From: Chryseobacterium sp. Leaf404 | GTDB taxonomy: Bacteria; Bacteroidota; Bacteroidia; Flavobacteriales; Weeksellaceae | Direction of reading: 5' to 3' | NCBI RefSeq assembly: GCF_001424145.1 | Contig: NZ_LMQM01000017.1 | Location: forward strand, 11,487 to 75,486 | DNA: 64,000 bases | Shown here: one piece after another, positions 1 through 7,529 of the stretch | Layout of the letters: each line of letters begins with the position of its first letter | Position numbering within the stretch: position 1 is the stretch's first letter | Translations under genes and position numbers: made by a program | Notes under the pieces: model-generated | The model's database searches: none | What the model saw: the letters and a program-made list of their open reading frames with translations, nothing else | Told to the model about the DNA's origin: nothing

Positions 1-106
1 ATAGCCACGTAACCTCTGTTTTGAGTTACCTGATCTGTTCCGCCGGCATCGGGACTCATCATTCTTATGAAATTGGTGGTGTCATTCATCTGCCAGTCAA
101 ATCTCA
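1..106 (-). pseudogene. vgrG fragment, C-terminal direction, runs off the window
   Basis: Read on the minus strand, this encodes a VgrG core segment (RFDWQMNDTTNFIRMMSP, then DAGGTDQVTQNRGYVA) and continues past the window start. It is identical to 172-277, the 3' end of the next fragment. Upstream of the match (107-171) the sequence is unrelated, and the reading frame meets a TAA stop four codons before the VgrG-like part. It therefore has no start of its own here. It could be the detached 3' part of a single vgrG, a remnant of a second copy, or an assembly join. Confidence 0.75.
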
Positions 107-277
107 GCCTGAAAAATTACCTCTCCTCCCGTATATAGCATTGCGAGGTAAATCATTGGTAAGAAAATCAAATAGCCACGTAACCTCTGTTTTGAGTTAC
201 CTGATCTGTTCCGCCGGCATCGGGACTCATCATTCTTATGAAATTGGTGGTGTCATTCATCTGCCAGTCAAATCTCA
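1..277. repeat. Direct repeat of at least 106 bp (1-106 and 172-277)
   Basis: The two copies are identical over 106 bp at an offset of 171 bp and diverge at 107 versus 278. Copy 1 may extend beyond the window start. The 65 bp between them (107-171) is not VgrG coding sequence. Confidence 0.95.
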
Positions 278-441
278 CCTGCACTCGACCCTGCCCTTCA
301 GGATCGGTGTTTGAAATCACTGTGGCAATCTGGGGCTGGGCAACAGGAACTGTGAAATCGGGTTTTGGTAAAAATCCTGTATCGGCTGCAATGCCCTGAA
401 AACTTCCGCTGTAGTGACCAATCGTGTCAATCTCATGCGTT
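172..441 (-). pseudogene. vgrG internal fragment
   Basis: On the minus strand this is an uninterrupted piece of VgrG, from THEIDTIGHYSGSF through TVPVAQPQIATVISNTD and PEGQGRVQVRF to NRGYVA. Its first 103 bp duplicate the 3' end of the main vgrG reading frame, and its last 106 bp duplicate the next fragment. In the main gene the sequence leaves the VgrG reading after VPVA, whereas here it continues naturally into the gp27/gp5-like junction. It has no start of its own. Together the three pieces would make one longer VgrG if the overlaps were collapsed. Confidence 0.8.
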
Positions 442-580
442 ACTGCGACCCAGATTTAAACAGGGAAGTTTATAATAGGCAACAGGAACTGTGAAATCGG
501 GTTTTGGTAAAAATCCTGTATCGGCTGCAATGCCCTGAAAACTTCCGCTGTAGTGACCAATCGTGTCAATCTCATGCGTT
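339..580. repeat. Direct repeat of 103 bp (339-441 and 478-580)
   Basis: The two copies are identical at an offset of 139 bp, and both encode the same 34 VgrG codons on the minus strand. They are separated by 36 bp of unrelated sequence (442-477), which supplies the odd C-terminus of the main vgrG reading frame. Confidence 0.95.
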
Positions 581-1665
581 GTTTCAGTGATCATTATTTT
601 GGTAAAATAAGAACTTTCGTTGCTGTCAATTTTTCTCATCTGAATATCTGCGATGCAGCCCGGATGAAGAAAAGGAACAGTAGTTTTTGCTGAAACTGAA
701 AATACATTTACAGCGTCACTTCCCGACGTACTTCTCTGTGAATATTCCACATCCAGATTCGTGGTGGCTTTGATTGGAGCTACCTGTAATGCTGGTGTTT
801 TGAATATAGAATCATTGTGCTGATAGGCCGTTTTTGCCAAATCACCAACGTGCTGCACCGGCGTTGCACCAGAAGTCAATTTTTCATTCTTACTGCTGTT
901 GTAGCCGTAGTACTGTGGTTTTGTATGCAAAGCTTTTAATTCAACTTCTACATCCTGAGCACTGCTTCCATAAATCAGTTTTACAGGGGAGTTCTGTGCA
1001 GGGAGTTTCCCAAAATGCAACACTTCACCGTCATAATAAAACTGTTCACCATAAGCTTCAGCCATTCGAGCCAAATAATTATAATGAGTTTCGTTATACT
1101 GGCTGCTGTAGACAATCTGCGAGTAATCGTTGGTATCGATTCTCACATCAAATTTACTTTTGTCTAAACCTTGTTGAATGACCTCATCAGCGATAATACC
1201 TATGCTTGCAGACTTTCCGCCTCCAAAACTCTGAATATGAGGCGCACCATCCAGTAAAATTGTCGGACTGAAACCTTTCAATACAATATTTCCAAGGCTC
1301 ATCTGTTCCTGACTGAAAGAAACTCCTGTAATTACGCCAACAAATGTTCTTTCAGGGCTGTTTTGTACATCTTTATAAGAAATTACAGCGGTTAATCTTT
1401 TTCCTAAAAACTCATGGGCATCTTCCAAAGTGTGGGTCTGTCTTCCTCCTAAAGCATCATGAGCAAGGGTAATTTTAAATTCATGATGGCGGTTGGCACT
1501 TTGTTTAAGACTGAAATGCTTGTAATATCGGATCACTTTACCATCAATAACCAGAGAAAGTTTTACAAGACGGTTGATACCGGTATGCTGATGGGCAGAT
1601 ATATTTTCGGCGTTTTGGGACGGACGGAAACCGCTCCCGTTTCTGTTTTCCGGATTTGTAGTCAT
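433..1665 (-). CDS. vgrG: VgrG (TssI) T6SS spike protein, truncated
   Basis: VgrG trimers form the spike on the T6SS tube and carry effectors. This 410-residue frame has the N-terminal baseplate-like part: an early TFVGVITGVSFSQ strand region, then ILLDGAPHIQSF, YNYLARMAEAYGEQFYYDG at mid-protein and GCIADIQMRKID near residue 345. After VPVA (about residue 396) the family sequence stops and 14 unrelated residues lead to a stop, so the gp5-like needle part is missing. The lost continuation lies just downstream as overlapping fragments. It is the first of a minus-strand T6SS group with hcp, hcp, a lytic transglycosylase and clpV. A weak -7 box (TACCTTTA, 1687-1694) lies about 20 bases before the ATG. 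The truncation is either a real break or an assembly fault. Confidence 0.85.
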   Translation of the reverse strand: MTTNPENRNGSGFRPSQNAENISAHQHTGINRLVKLSLVIDGKVIRYYKHFSLKQSANRHHEFKITLAHDALGGRQTHTLEDAHEFLGKRLTAVISYKDVQNSPERTFVGVITGVSFSQEQMSLGNIVLKGFSPTILLDGAPHIQSFGGGKSASIGIIADEVIQQGLDKSKFDVRIDTNDYSQIVYSSQYNETHYNYLARMAEAYGEQFYYDGEVLHFGKLPAQNSPVKLIYGSSAQDVEVELKALHTKPQYYGYNSSKNEKLTSGATPVQHVGDLAKTAYQHNDSIFKTPALQVAPIKATTNLDVEYSQRSTSGSDAVNVFSVSAKTTVPFLHPGCIADIQMRKIDSNESSYFTKIMITETTHEIDTIGHYSGSFQGIAADTGFLPKPDFTVPVAYYKLPCLNLGRSNA

Positions 1666-1776
1666 AATATTGTGATTGTGTGATAATAAAGGTAATTATT
1701 TATCGGCAACTTTAAAAAATTATGCAGCAACAATTTTAAGTTTTAAAAAAATTTAACATAATTATCAATCCTAAGA

Positions 1777-1806
1777 CAAAAAAGACTGCCTATAAAAATG
1801 GCAGTC
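1777..1806 (-). terminator. Rho-independent terminator after the first hcp
   Basis: The stem GACTGCC (1784-1790) / GGCAGTC (1800-1806) has a 9-base loop. Read on the minus strand it is followed by a run of six T. It lies about 40 bases past the hcp stop codon. Confidence 0.85.
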
Positions 1807-1847
1807 TCCGTTCCCTTAATAACTATAAAACTCTGATGATTTATATT

Positions 1848-2252
1848 TTATGCAGACGGCCAAAGACCTTCGTAGGCAGAATTACCATAATTGATCTGCT
1901 CTGCACTGATAACGAAACTGATGTACATTGAGTTCTCGTCTGTACCGTCAAAATCTACTTCGTGCTGAATTACATATCCGTTTTCCCAGTTTAAAGTGAT
2001 TAATGTTCCTTCTTCATGAGATTTGTTGAAAGTAATTTCCCCAGTGGTTGGCTTGTATTTTCCGTTGAGTAAAGACTCCAGAATGTCTGATTTTTCTGTA
2101 GCTTCTACAGTCACTCTGATTAAAGCGTTGGAAGGATCTGATGCTACTCTACCCGAAACGTCCGTTGATCTCGAAACGCTGTAATTCAGCTTTAATAATT
2201 TTTGTCCTTCGCCTCCGTTGAATTTTAAGATTCCTCTTGAATTAAGTGCCAT
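1848..2252 (-). CDS. hcp: Hcp (TssD) T6SS tube protein, copy 1
   Basis: Hcp hexamers stack to form the inner tube expelled by the T6SS and also carry small effectors. The 134-residue product has the features of the Bacteroidota subtype-iii TssD family: a short MALNSRGILKF start, the TTGEITFNKSHEEGTLITLNW strand pair and a C-terminal NYGNSAYEGLWP. By direct comparison it differs from the second copy at 8 of 134 residues. It has its own promoter (TATCTTTG at 2304-2311) and its own terminator, so it is a separate transcription unit. Two near-identical Hcp genes suggest different dosage, or cargo loading with one copy as the main tube subunit. Confidence 0.92.
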   Translation of the reverse strand: MALNSRGILKFNGGEGQKLLKLNYSVSRSTDVSGRVASDPSNALIRVTVEATEKSDILESLLNGKYKPTTGEITFNKSHEEGTLITLNWENGYVIQHEVDFDGTDENSMYISFVISAEQINYGNSAYEGLWPSA

Positions 2253-2303
2253 AACGTAATTTTTTTAAAATTAATACTTTGTGATTTGTTGTTTTTGGTA
2301 TTC

Positions 2304-2311
2304 CAAAGATA
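2304..2311 (-). promoter_or_regulatory. -7 box of hcp copy 1
   Basis: On the minus strand this reads TATCTTTG, a perfect TAnnTTTG Bacteroidota -7 box. It predicts a leader of about 45 nt. The same element in the same relative place precedes hcp copy 2. Confidence 0.75.
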
Positions 2312-2360
2312 GAACCACATTTTTAAAAATTAATCCTGAAAATCGATTATCTCAGATTTT

Positions 2361-2396
2361 GTAGTAGTTCTACGATTTTGTGTAGTAGTTCTACGA
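2361..2396 (-). promoter_or_regulatory. Paired 15-bp sites, 21 bp apart, upstream of hcp copy 1
   Basis: GTAGTAGTTCTACGA occurs at 2361-2375 and again, identical, at 2382-2396, a period of 21 bp or two helical turns. Each copy contains the small palindrome GTAGTTCTAC. The pair ends about 50 bp upstream of the -7 box, as expected of an activator site. A matching pair lies at the same distance upstream of hcp copy 2. Confidence 0.6.
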
Positions 2397-2546
2397 CTGG
2401 CGATTCAAGATTTAAAATTTAAAATTCCAGATGCGAGGTTCGAGGTTAGGGATGCGGGATGCGGGATTGAAAAATGTATACTATGGTAAAGAAAAAGGTA
2501 TCTTTCAGTTTTGTGAAGATTGGGATTAATTGAAAATGATTTAACA
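2397..2546. other. Gene-free stretch between the hcp genes
   Basis: There is no credible gene here. It holds degenerate short repeats (around 2410-2460: TTTAAAATTTAAAATT, GAGGTTCGAGGTTAGG, GATGCGGGATGCGGG) like other simple-repeat filler in this window. Confidence 0.6.
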
Positions 2547-2578
2547 TAAAAAAAAGACTGTCAAAATAAATTGACAGC
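2547..2578 (-). terminator. Rho-independent terminator after the second hcp
   Basis: The stem CTGTCAA (2558-2564) / TTGACAG (2571-2577) is followed on the minus strand by GTC and about eight T. It lies 40 bases past the hcp copy 2 stop. Confidence 0.85.
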
Positions 2579-2617
2579 CCTGCTTTTGTATACATTAATA
2601 CTGAAAAGATGGGTTTT

Positions 2618-3022
2618 CTAGCTTGTTGGCCAAAGACCTTCGTAAGCAGAATTGCCGTAGTTAATTTTCTCTGCACTCACGACAAAGCTGATGTACATCG
2701 AATTTTCATCTGTTGCATCAAAATCCACTTCATGCTGAATAACAAAACCGTTTTCCCAGTTTAAAGTAATTAATGTTCCTTCTTCGTGAGATTTGTTGAA
2801 AGTAATTTCCCCAGTGGTTGGCTTGTATTTTCCGTTGAGTAAAGACTCCAGAATGTCAGATTTTTCCGTTGCTTCCACTGTTAATCTGATGATTGCATTG
2901 GATGGGTCTGAAGCTACTCTACCGGAAACATCCGTTGATCTCGAAACGCTGTAGTTCAGCTTTAGTAATTTCTGTCCTTCTCCTCCGTTGAATTTTAAGA
3001 TTCCTCTTGAATTAAGTGCCAT
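2618..3022 (-). CDS. hcp: Hcp (TssD) T6SS tube protein, copy 2
   Basis: This is the second 134-residue tube protein. Most differences from copy 1 are conservative and lie in the second half (for example GFVIQH for GYVIQH, and SAEKINYG for SAEQINYG). The same MALNSRG start is preceded by a homologous leader and a -7 box TACCTTTG at 3071-3078. It lies downstream of the transglycosylase and clpV genes but has its own promoter and terminator. Gene and promoter appear to have been duplicated together. Confidence 0.92.
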   Translation of the reverse strand: MALNSRGILKFNGGEGQKLLKLNYSVSRSTDVSGRVASDPSNAIIRLTVEATEKSDILESLLNGKYKPTTGEITFNKSHEEGTLITLNWENGFVIQHEVDFDATDENSMYISFVVSAEKINYGNSAYEGLWPTS

Positions 3023-3070
3023 AGCGTAAATTTTTTTAAATGAAACTTGTGATTTTTATTTTTCGTATTC

Positions 3071-3078
3071 CAAAGGTA
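3071..3078 (-). promoter_or_regulatory. -7 box of hcp copy 2
   Basis: On the minus strand this reads TACCTTTG, a match to TAnnTTTG, 49 bp before the start codon. It is equivalent in position to the hcp copy 1 box. Confidence 0.72.
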
Positions 3079-3127
3079 AAACGCCTTATCAGGATTTTCA
3101 AATATTTTAAATGAAATTTTAAAAAGT

Positions 3128-3163
3128 GTAGTAGAACTACGATTTGATGTCATAAAACTACGA
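3128..3163 (-). promoter_or_regulatory. Paired sites, 21 bp apart, upstream of hcp copy 2
   Basis: GTAGTAGAACTACGA (3128-3142) is followed 21 bp later by a weaker copy, GTCATAAAACTACGA (3149-3163). The spacing and the distance to the -7 box equal those at hcp copy 1 within a few bases. The pair ends right at the stop codon of the upstream transglycosylase. The flanking AAAAAGTGTA...TACACTTTTT can also pair. Confidence 0.55.
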
Positions 3164-4033
3164 TTATTTTACACTTTTTTTGGAAGACTCTCTCACAGAT
3201 CTACCTAAAATCCTGTTCTTTTTTAAAAGAAAATCAGGCATCAGATCAGTGGGCAGATTCAGAAAACCTTCACCTTCCTCCTGCAGCTGTTTTTCCAGCT
3301 CAGGATTCCAACTGATAAGTTGAGAATATTCTATGTTCAGTTCTTCCGCAACAATTTTCAGATTAAATCCTGCATTGATTTCTGTTTCTGTAAGTGATGA
3401 AAAAGTTTTTCCGCTTCCGCTGCCATCCAGAAATACTTTTTTCATTCTCGAATTATTGTAATCGGTGAGTACAGCATTCAGTTCTCCGGTAGCAAAACAG
3501 GCGTTAAGATATTTTTTAACATGATTAACGGTTTCAGTCGGCAGATATTTTGAAAACACATGATACTGAGTAGAACCTGCATTTCTCATGGCTTTGGCAA
3601 TGTTTCCCTCGCCACAATTGTACGCAGCGACAACCGTTACCCAATTGTTATATTTTCGGTAAAGATCTGAAAGCGAAATCGCTGCTGTTTTTGTACTTCG
3701 GTATAAATCATTCCGCTGTGCTTCTGTGAGACCGTACTGATTAGCGTGTGCACTCATAAACTGCCAAACGCCCACTGCGCCGGCACTTGAAGTGATGTTT
3801 CTGTTGAAATTGGATTCAATCAAAGCTAAATTTCGCAAATGTCTCGGCAACCCTTTTTCCACCATTGAATATTCGATGAATTCAACAATCTCTTTATTGG
3901 AACTGATGATATTCTGATATTTTCTCACACTGCTTTCGGAAGTATCCGAAGCATTTAAAAACTGTGAAAAACCCGATTGCGAAATGCCTGCAGTAAAAAT
4001 TACAGTCAACAAAATTTTAAATCCCGTTTTCAT
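3164..4033 (-). CDS. Secreted lytic transglycosylase (SLT fold) in the T6SS operon
   Basis: This is predicted to cleave peptidoglycan glycan strands in the periplasm. The 289 residues start with a signal peptide (ILLTVIFTAGISQSGFSQ). A Slt/MltD-type domain covers about 45-170, with the catalytic Glu73 in ALIESNFN, GVWQFM at 88-93 and AYNCGEGNI at 137-145. The C-terminal part (about 210-265) resembles a degenerate LysM (ISWNPELEK). It starts 23 bases after clpV, so the two are probably co-transcribed. In T6SS loci such enzymes may open the wall for assembly of the trans-envelope apparatus or be effectors. No immunity gene is visible beside it, which favours the assembly role. Confidence 0.82.
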   Translation of the reverse strand: MKTGFKILLTVIFTAGISQSGFSQFLNASDTSESSVRKYQNIISSNKEIVEFIEYSMVEKGLPRHLRNLALIESNFNRNITSSAGAVGVWQFMSAHANQYGLTEAQRNDLYRSTKTAAISLSDLYRKYNNWVTVVAAYNCGEGNIAKAMRNAGSTQYHVFSKYLPTETVNHVKKYLNACFATGELNAVLTDYNNSRMKKVFLDGSGSGKTFSSLTETEINAGFNLKIVAEELNIEYSQLISWNPELEKQLQEEGEGFLNLPTDLMPDFLLKKNRILGRSVRESSKKSVK

Positions 4034-4056
4034 CGGATGTGCATTTTCAAAATTAT

Positions 4057-6549
4057 TTAATTAACTGTCCAGACTATTTTTTCGTCTTTAGAATTCCAGT
4101 CTACATTGAGGGTATGTCCGGCTTTTACCTCTTCTCTTACGATCATTTTTGAAATGGGTCTTGCGAGTTGAGAGCGGATTACTCCGGAAATCTGTCTTGC
4201 CCCATATTTACTGCTGAAACCACCTAAAGCCAAACCTTTCACAGCTTCATCAGAAATTTTCAGACTCATCCCCAATCTTAATAAAGAATTGTGAAGTGAT
4301 TTTAGCTGAATATTGAAAATTCTTTCAGCCATCGATTCTGTAATCGGTGCAAAAGGAATAATTTCTGTAATTCTTGCCAAAAATTCCGGTCTGAAACGTC
4401 CTGAATTCGACATGATCTGCATCAGAGATTTTGATTCAGGAATTTTGCCTTCTTCAAACTGTTTTACAATTTCTTCACTACCAATATTTGATGTAAATAA
4501 GATTAAAGCGTTGCTGAAATCGCCCTCCTTCCCAAGTTTGTCATGTACTTTTCCTTCATCCATAATTTGCAGGAAAACATCAAAAACAGAGTGATGCGCT
4601 TTTTCAATTTCATCAAATAAAACAACAGTATAAGGCTGCTGTCTGATTTTATTGACCAACATTCCACCTTCTTCGTAACCAACGTAACCCGGAGGCGCAC
4701 CGTATAAAAGTGCCGCAGAATGTTCTTCTTTAAATTCAGACATATCAAAACGAACCATCGCTTTTTCGTCATTAAAAAGAAGTTCTGCCATCGATTTTGC
4801 GAGCTCCGTTTTTCCTGTTCCGGTAGGACCCAAAAGGAAGAATGAACCGATGGGCTGACCCGGTTTGTTTAATCCGCTTCGGTTTTCCACGATGGCATCT
4901 GAAAGGATTTTCAGCGCATGATCCTGACCAACGACTCTGTTCATCAGAAGACCTTCCATATTCAGAAGTTTCTCCTTTTCCTGAGCCTGAATTTTGCCAA
5001 TCGGAATGCTGGTTTTTGCAGCCATAACCGCAGCCAGTTCCAGACGGCCTACTTTTTCTCTTTTCACGGCGGCATGCTCAAGAAGTTCGGCAAACGTCTG
5101 CTCAATAATCTTTTGAATTTCCTCTACAGCCATAGAATTGTCAATCTGCGGCTGCTCACTCAATGAACCCCACAAAATCGGACTTATTTTATCTCTCAAT
5201 AAATTATAATTCCAGATTAATTCGTCGGCTTTATCTTTTTCGTCAATATATTCTTCCGTTAAAATCTGATCGTAGATTGTTTTCCAGCTTTCCAGTTCTT
5301 TTTCTGAAAGCTCGTCAAGCATTTTGATGGCAGCCATCGTTCTGTCTAAAAGATCAATTGCGGCATCAGGCAGTTTTTTACCTTTAGAATAGCGTTTTGC
5401 CAAACGTACACATTCCGGAAGAGCAGTTTTATCAACTTCAATTCCGTGGTGTTTTTTGTAACCGTCCAGAAGAACATCAATCATTTTAACACAGGTTTTT
5501 TCATCAGGTTCCAAAACGGTTAAAACTTCAAACCTTCTGTTGAAAGCCTGTTCGGGCTCTATAATTTTTCTGTATTCCTCCTGAGTGGTTGCTCCGATGA
5601 CGGTGATTTCGCCTCGTGCCAATTCAGGTTTCAGAATATTTCCGATATTTCCGATGCTTCCTTTCGGATCGAGAAGCGCGTGGATTTCATCAATAAATAA
5701 AACTGCTTTTTCAATTTTCTTGCATTCATTGATTACTTTTTTCAGACGGTCTTCAATTTCGCCTTTATAAGAAGTTCCTGCGAGCAAAGCGCCGGTGTCC
5801 AGCTCCAAAAGTGTAGCATTTTTAAGCATTTCCGGAACATTTCCTTTGATTATTTCCGTTGCGAAACCTTCTACCAACGCGGTTTTTCCAACGCCGGGCT
5901 CACCGATGATAATGACGTTAGGTTTAGTTCTTCTACAAAGAATTTCGACCAACATTCTGAGTTCCTTATCACGGCCGATGATGTTTTCAATTTCGCCGTT
6001 TCGGGCCTGTGCTGTCCGGTCTACACAATAATTTTTAATGGATGGAAACGAATTATCCGAATGACTGCTGCCATTTAATAAAGAAGAAAAATCGCCGTTA
6101 TCGATAGTTTCGTAAGGAGTATCTTTTCGGTATAAATTAAATATTTCATGCTCCCTCAACGGAAGCGATTTTAATTGCTGAAGCGAAAATGAAACTTCCG
6201 GCTTTACGATTGCCGTGAGAATGCAGATGGGTGAAATTTCATCAAGACCTAATTTAAGTCTGATATCGTCTGCCTCGTCCAGTAACCGATCTACAGAATC
6301 TCCCTCCTTTACTTCAGAAGGCAAATGAGAAGTTTTGGGATATTCTTCAAGACGCACATCTGCCCATTCGTAAAAATATCCGGGATCTTTATCAATGTTT
6401 TTTAAAAATTCATTCAGACCAATATCTTTGTGCATTAAAGCCTGCAGAATATGAGGACCGTCGTAAGTTGCGTTATAATTTTCTCTGGCGATAGACTGCG
6501 CAATATGAAACAATTGTTTTACAGTCTCGTTGGTAACAAGTACTCCCAT
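4057..6549 (-). CDS. clpV: ClpV/TssH, AAA+ unfoldase of the T6SS
   Basis: ClpV disassembles the contracted T6SS sheath so that it can be reused. The 830-residue product has a Clp N-domain (about 1-140), a first AAA+ module with Walker A GEPGVGKT at 216-223 and FIDEIHAL, and a second module with GPTGTGKT near residue 574 and LFDEIEKAHH. No long ClpB-type coiled-coil propeller motif stands out between them. Together with vgrG and hcp next to it, this favours ClpV over the chaperone ClpB or the protease partner ClpC. Other core genes (sheath, baseplate, tssN-R) are not in this window and may lie beyond its left edge. Confidence 0.88.
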   Translation of the reverse strand: MGVLVTNETVKQLFHIAQSIARENYNATYDGPHILQALMHKDIGLNEFLKNIDKDPGYFYEWADVRLEEYPKTSHLPSEVKEGDSVDRLLDEADDIRLKLGLDEISPICILTAIVKPEVSFSLQQLKSLPLREHEIFNLYRKDTPYETIDNGDFSSLLNGSSHSDNSFPSIKNYCVDRTAQARNGEIENIIGRDKELRMLVEILCRRTKPNVIIIGEPGVGKTALVEGFATEIIKGNVPEMLKNATLLELDTGALLAGTSYKGEIEDRLKKVINECKKIEKAVLFIDEIHALLDPKGSIGNIGNILKPELARGEITVIGATTQEEYRKIIEPEQAFNRRFEVLTVLEPDEKTCVKMIDVLLDGYKKHHGIEVDKTALPECVRLAKRYSKGKKLPDAAIDLLDRTMAAIKMLDELSEKELESWKTIYDQILTEEYIDEKDKADELIWNYNLLRDKISPILWGSLSEQPQIDNSMAVEEIQKIIEQTFAELLEHAAVKREKVGRLELAAVMAAKTSIPIGKIQAQEKEKLLNMEGLLMNRVVGQDHALKILSDAIVENRSGLNKPGQPIGSFFLLGPTGTGKTELAKSMAELLFNDEKAMVRFDMSEFKEEHSAALLYGAPPGYVGYEEGGMLVNKIRQQPYTVVLFDEIEKAHHSVFDVFLQIMDEGKVHDKLGKEGDFSNALILFTSNIGSEEIVKQFEEGKIPESKSLMQIMSNSGRFRPEFLARITEIIPFAPITESMAERIFNIQLKSLHNSLLRLGMSLKISDEAVKGLALGGFSSKYGARQISGVIRSQLARPISKMIVREEVKAGHTLNVDWNSKDEKIVWTVN

Positions 6550-6709
6550 TTATTTTCGAAATTAATATTTGTGACGTTAAAATTTGGTTGAACTAAAATA
6601 AGTTTTTTTCGCCAATGCATGAAATTTAATTTTAAATATTTCATTTAATTAATAATCCCTCGTTGCTGAAAATTTATCTATTTTTACTGTAACCAAAAAA
6701 CTAATTTTT

Positions 6710-7438
6710 ATGCAAAACAATCAACAGCTTACCGAACTTCTCGCCCTTGATCTGGGAACTTCAATAATCAACAGGCTTCCGTATGCAAAGGAGGTTTTTA
6801 AATGGCAGGACATTGATCTACTTCCCCATTCTTCTGAAGACACGATGCTCTGTGAAATTTATGAGAGAAACGGAAGAAACTGGCGTACTACCAACAATAA
6901 TCTGATCGGATATTTATTTGCCGGCGAAGAATTGGAAAGGGTTAAAAACCATTTAAAAGAGGTAAAGAAATTCTCCGCAATGATTCCCGATTTTCAGTTT
7001 AATAAAGACAGTATGCTGGATTTTGGACTTTCGCTGCCATCTTTATTTAATATTGATGTGAAAGGCGATCTGAAAAACGCAAAAGATTTTACAATCAAAG
7101 TGAGCAACGTAACCAAATCCCGCATCACCAACATTGATGTTCCCGGAATTGAGATTTTAAGAAAATACTCTCAGTTTACACAAGATGAATCGAAAGCTTA
7201 CAGAAAAAATGTAAAGTTTAATTTTCTTAGTACCGCACTTTTCTATGCTGAAAGTGTTGAAATAAATCTGGAAAAAGATAGCGGAGTGAACTTAGACGTA
7301 AGTTTCAGCACTCAGAATGTGGAAGTTCAGACCAATGTAGATACTGAAACCAAAAAGAACTTTGTCTTAAAATATACCGGAAATCAGTCTCCTTTTGCTG
7401 CAAAATTTGTGAGAGGGAAAGATTTTGATATCCTTTAA
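6710..7438 (+). CDS. Unrecognised cytosolic protein divergent from clpV
   Basis: This 242-residue protein is not recognised. It has no signal peptide, transmembrane segment or cysteine-rich motif. Residues 1-90 look mixed alpha/beta (LLALDLGTSIINRLPYAKEV; LIGYLFAGEELERVKNHLKEV). From about 110 on it reads as a series of alternating strands with Asn/Thr-rich turns (DFTIKVSNVTKSRIT; VEINLEKDSGVNLDVSF; VEVQTNVDTETKKNFVLKY), a composition seen in beta-sheet-rich or pore-forming folds. It is divergently oriented to clpV with 160 bp between them, and convergent with hemB. It could be T6SS cargo, an immunity partner or unrelated; the sequence does not decide. Confidence 0.75.
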   Translation: MQNNQQLTELLALDLGTSIINRLPYAKEVFKWQDIDLLPHSSEDTMLCEIYERNGRNWRTTNNNLIGYLFAGEELERVKNHLKEVKKFSAMIPDFQFNKDSMLDFGLSLPSLFNIDVKGDLKNAKDFTIKVSNVTKSRITNIDVPGIEILRKYSQFTQDESKAYRKNVKFNFLSTALFYAESVEINLEKDSGVNLDVSFSTQNVEVQTNVDTETKKNFVLKYTGNQSPFAAKFVRGKDFDIL

Positions 7439-7453
7439 ATATTTTCTAAAATT

Positions 7454-7518
7454 CTCGCAGATTTTACTGATTAAGCGGATAAAAAATTTAAAATCTGCTG
7501 ATCATCAAAATCTGCGAG
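7454..7518. repeat. Inverted repeat between convergent genes
   Basis: CTCGCAGATTTT (7454-7465) is matched by AAAATCTGCGAG (7507-7518), a perfect 12-bp inverted repeat. The interior contains a further partial copy (AAAATCTGCTGATC). It sits between the unknown gene and hemB, where it could act as a bidirectional end-of-transcript hairpin or be a small dispersed palindromic element. Confidence 0.75.
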
Positions 7519-7529
7519 AGTATTTTAAA

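Noticed and set aside
21..314. A 97-codon plus-strand frame with an internal duplication of about 27 residues
   Set aside because: It is the antisense reading of the duplicated vgrG fragments; the minus strand makes clear VgrG sequence.
2304..3163. The repeated hcp upstream sites as a CRISPR or phase-variable array
   Set aside because: There are only two units per gene, no regular spacers, and placement next to a promoter.
1706..6031. Many plus-strand frames of 60-90 codons opposite hcp, the transglycosylase and clpV
   Set aside because: They are antisense to recognised genes, lack promoters and show no protein-like features.
4057..6549. clpV as ordinary ClpB/ClpC chaperone
   Set aside because: The T6SS neighbours (two hcp, vgrG) and the apparent lack of a long ClpB-type coiled coil favour ClpV; this was not tested by alignment.
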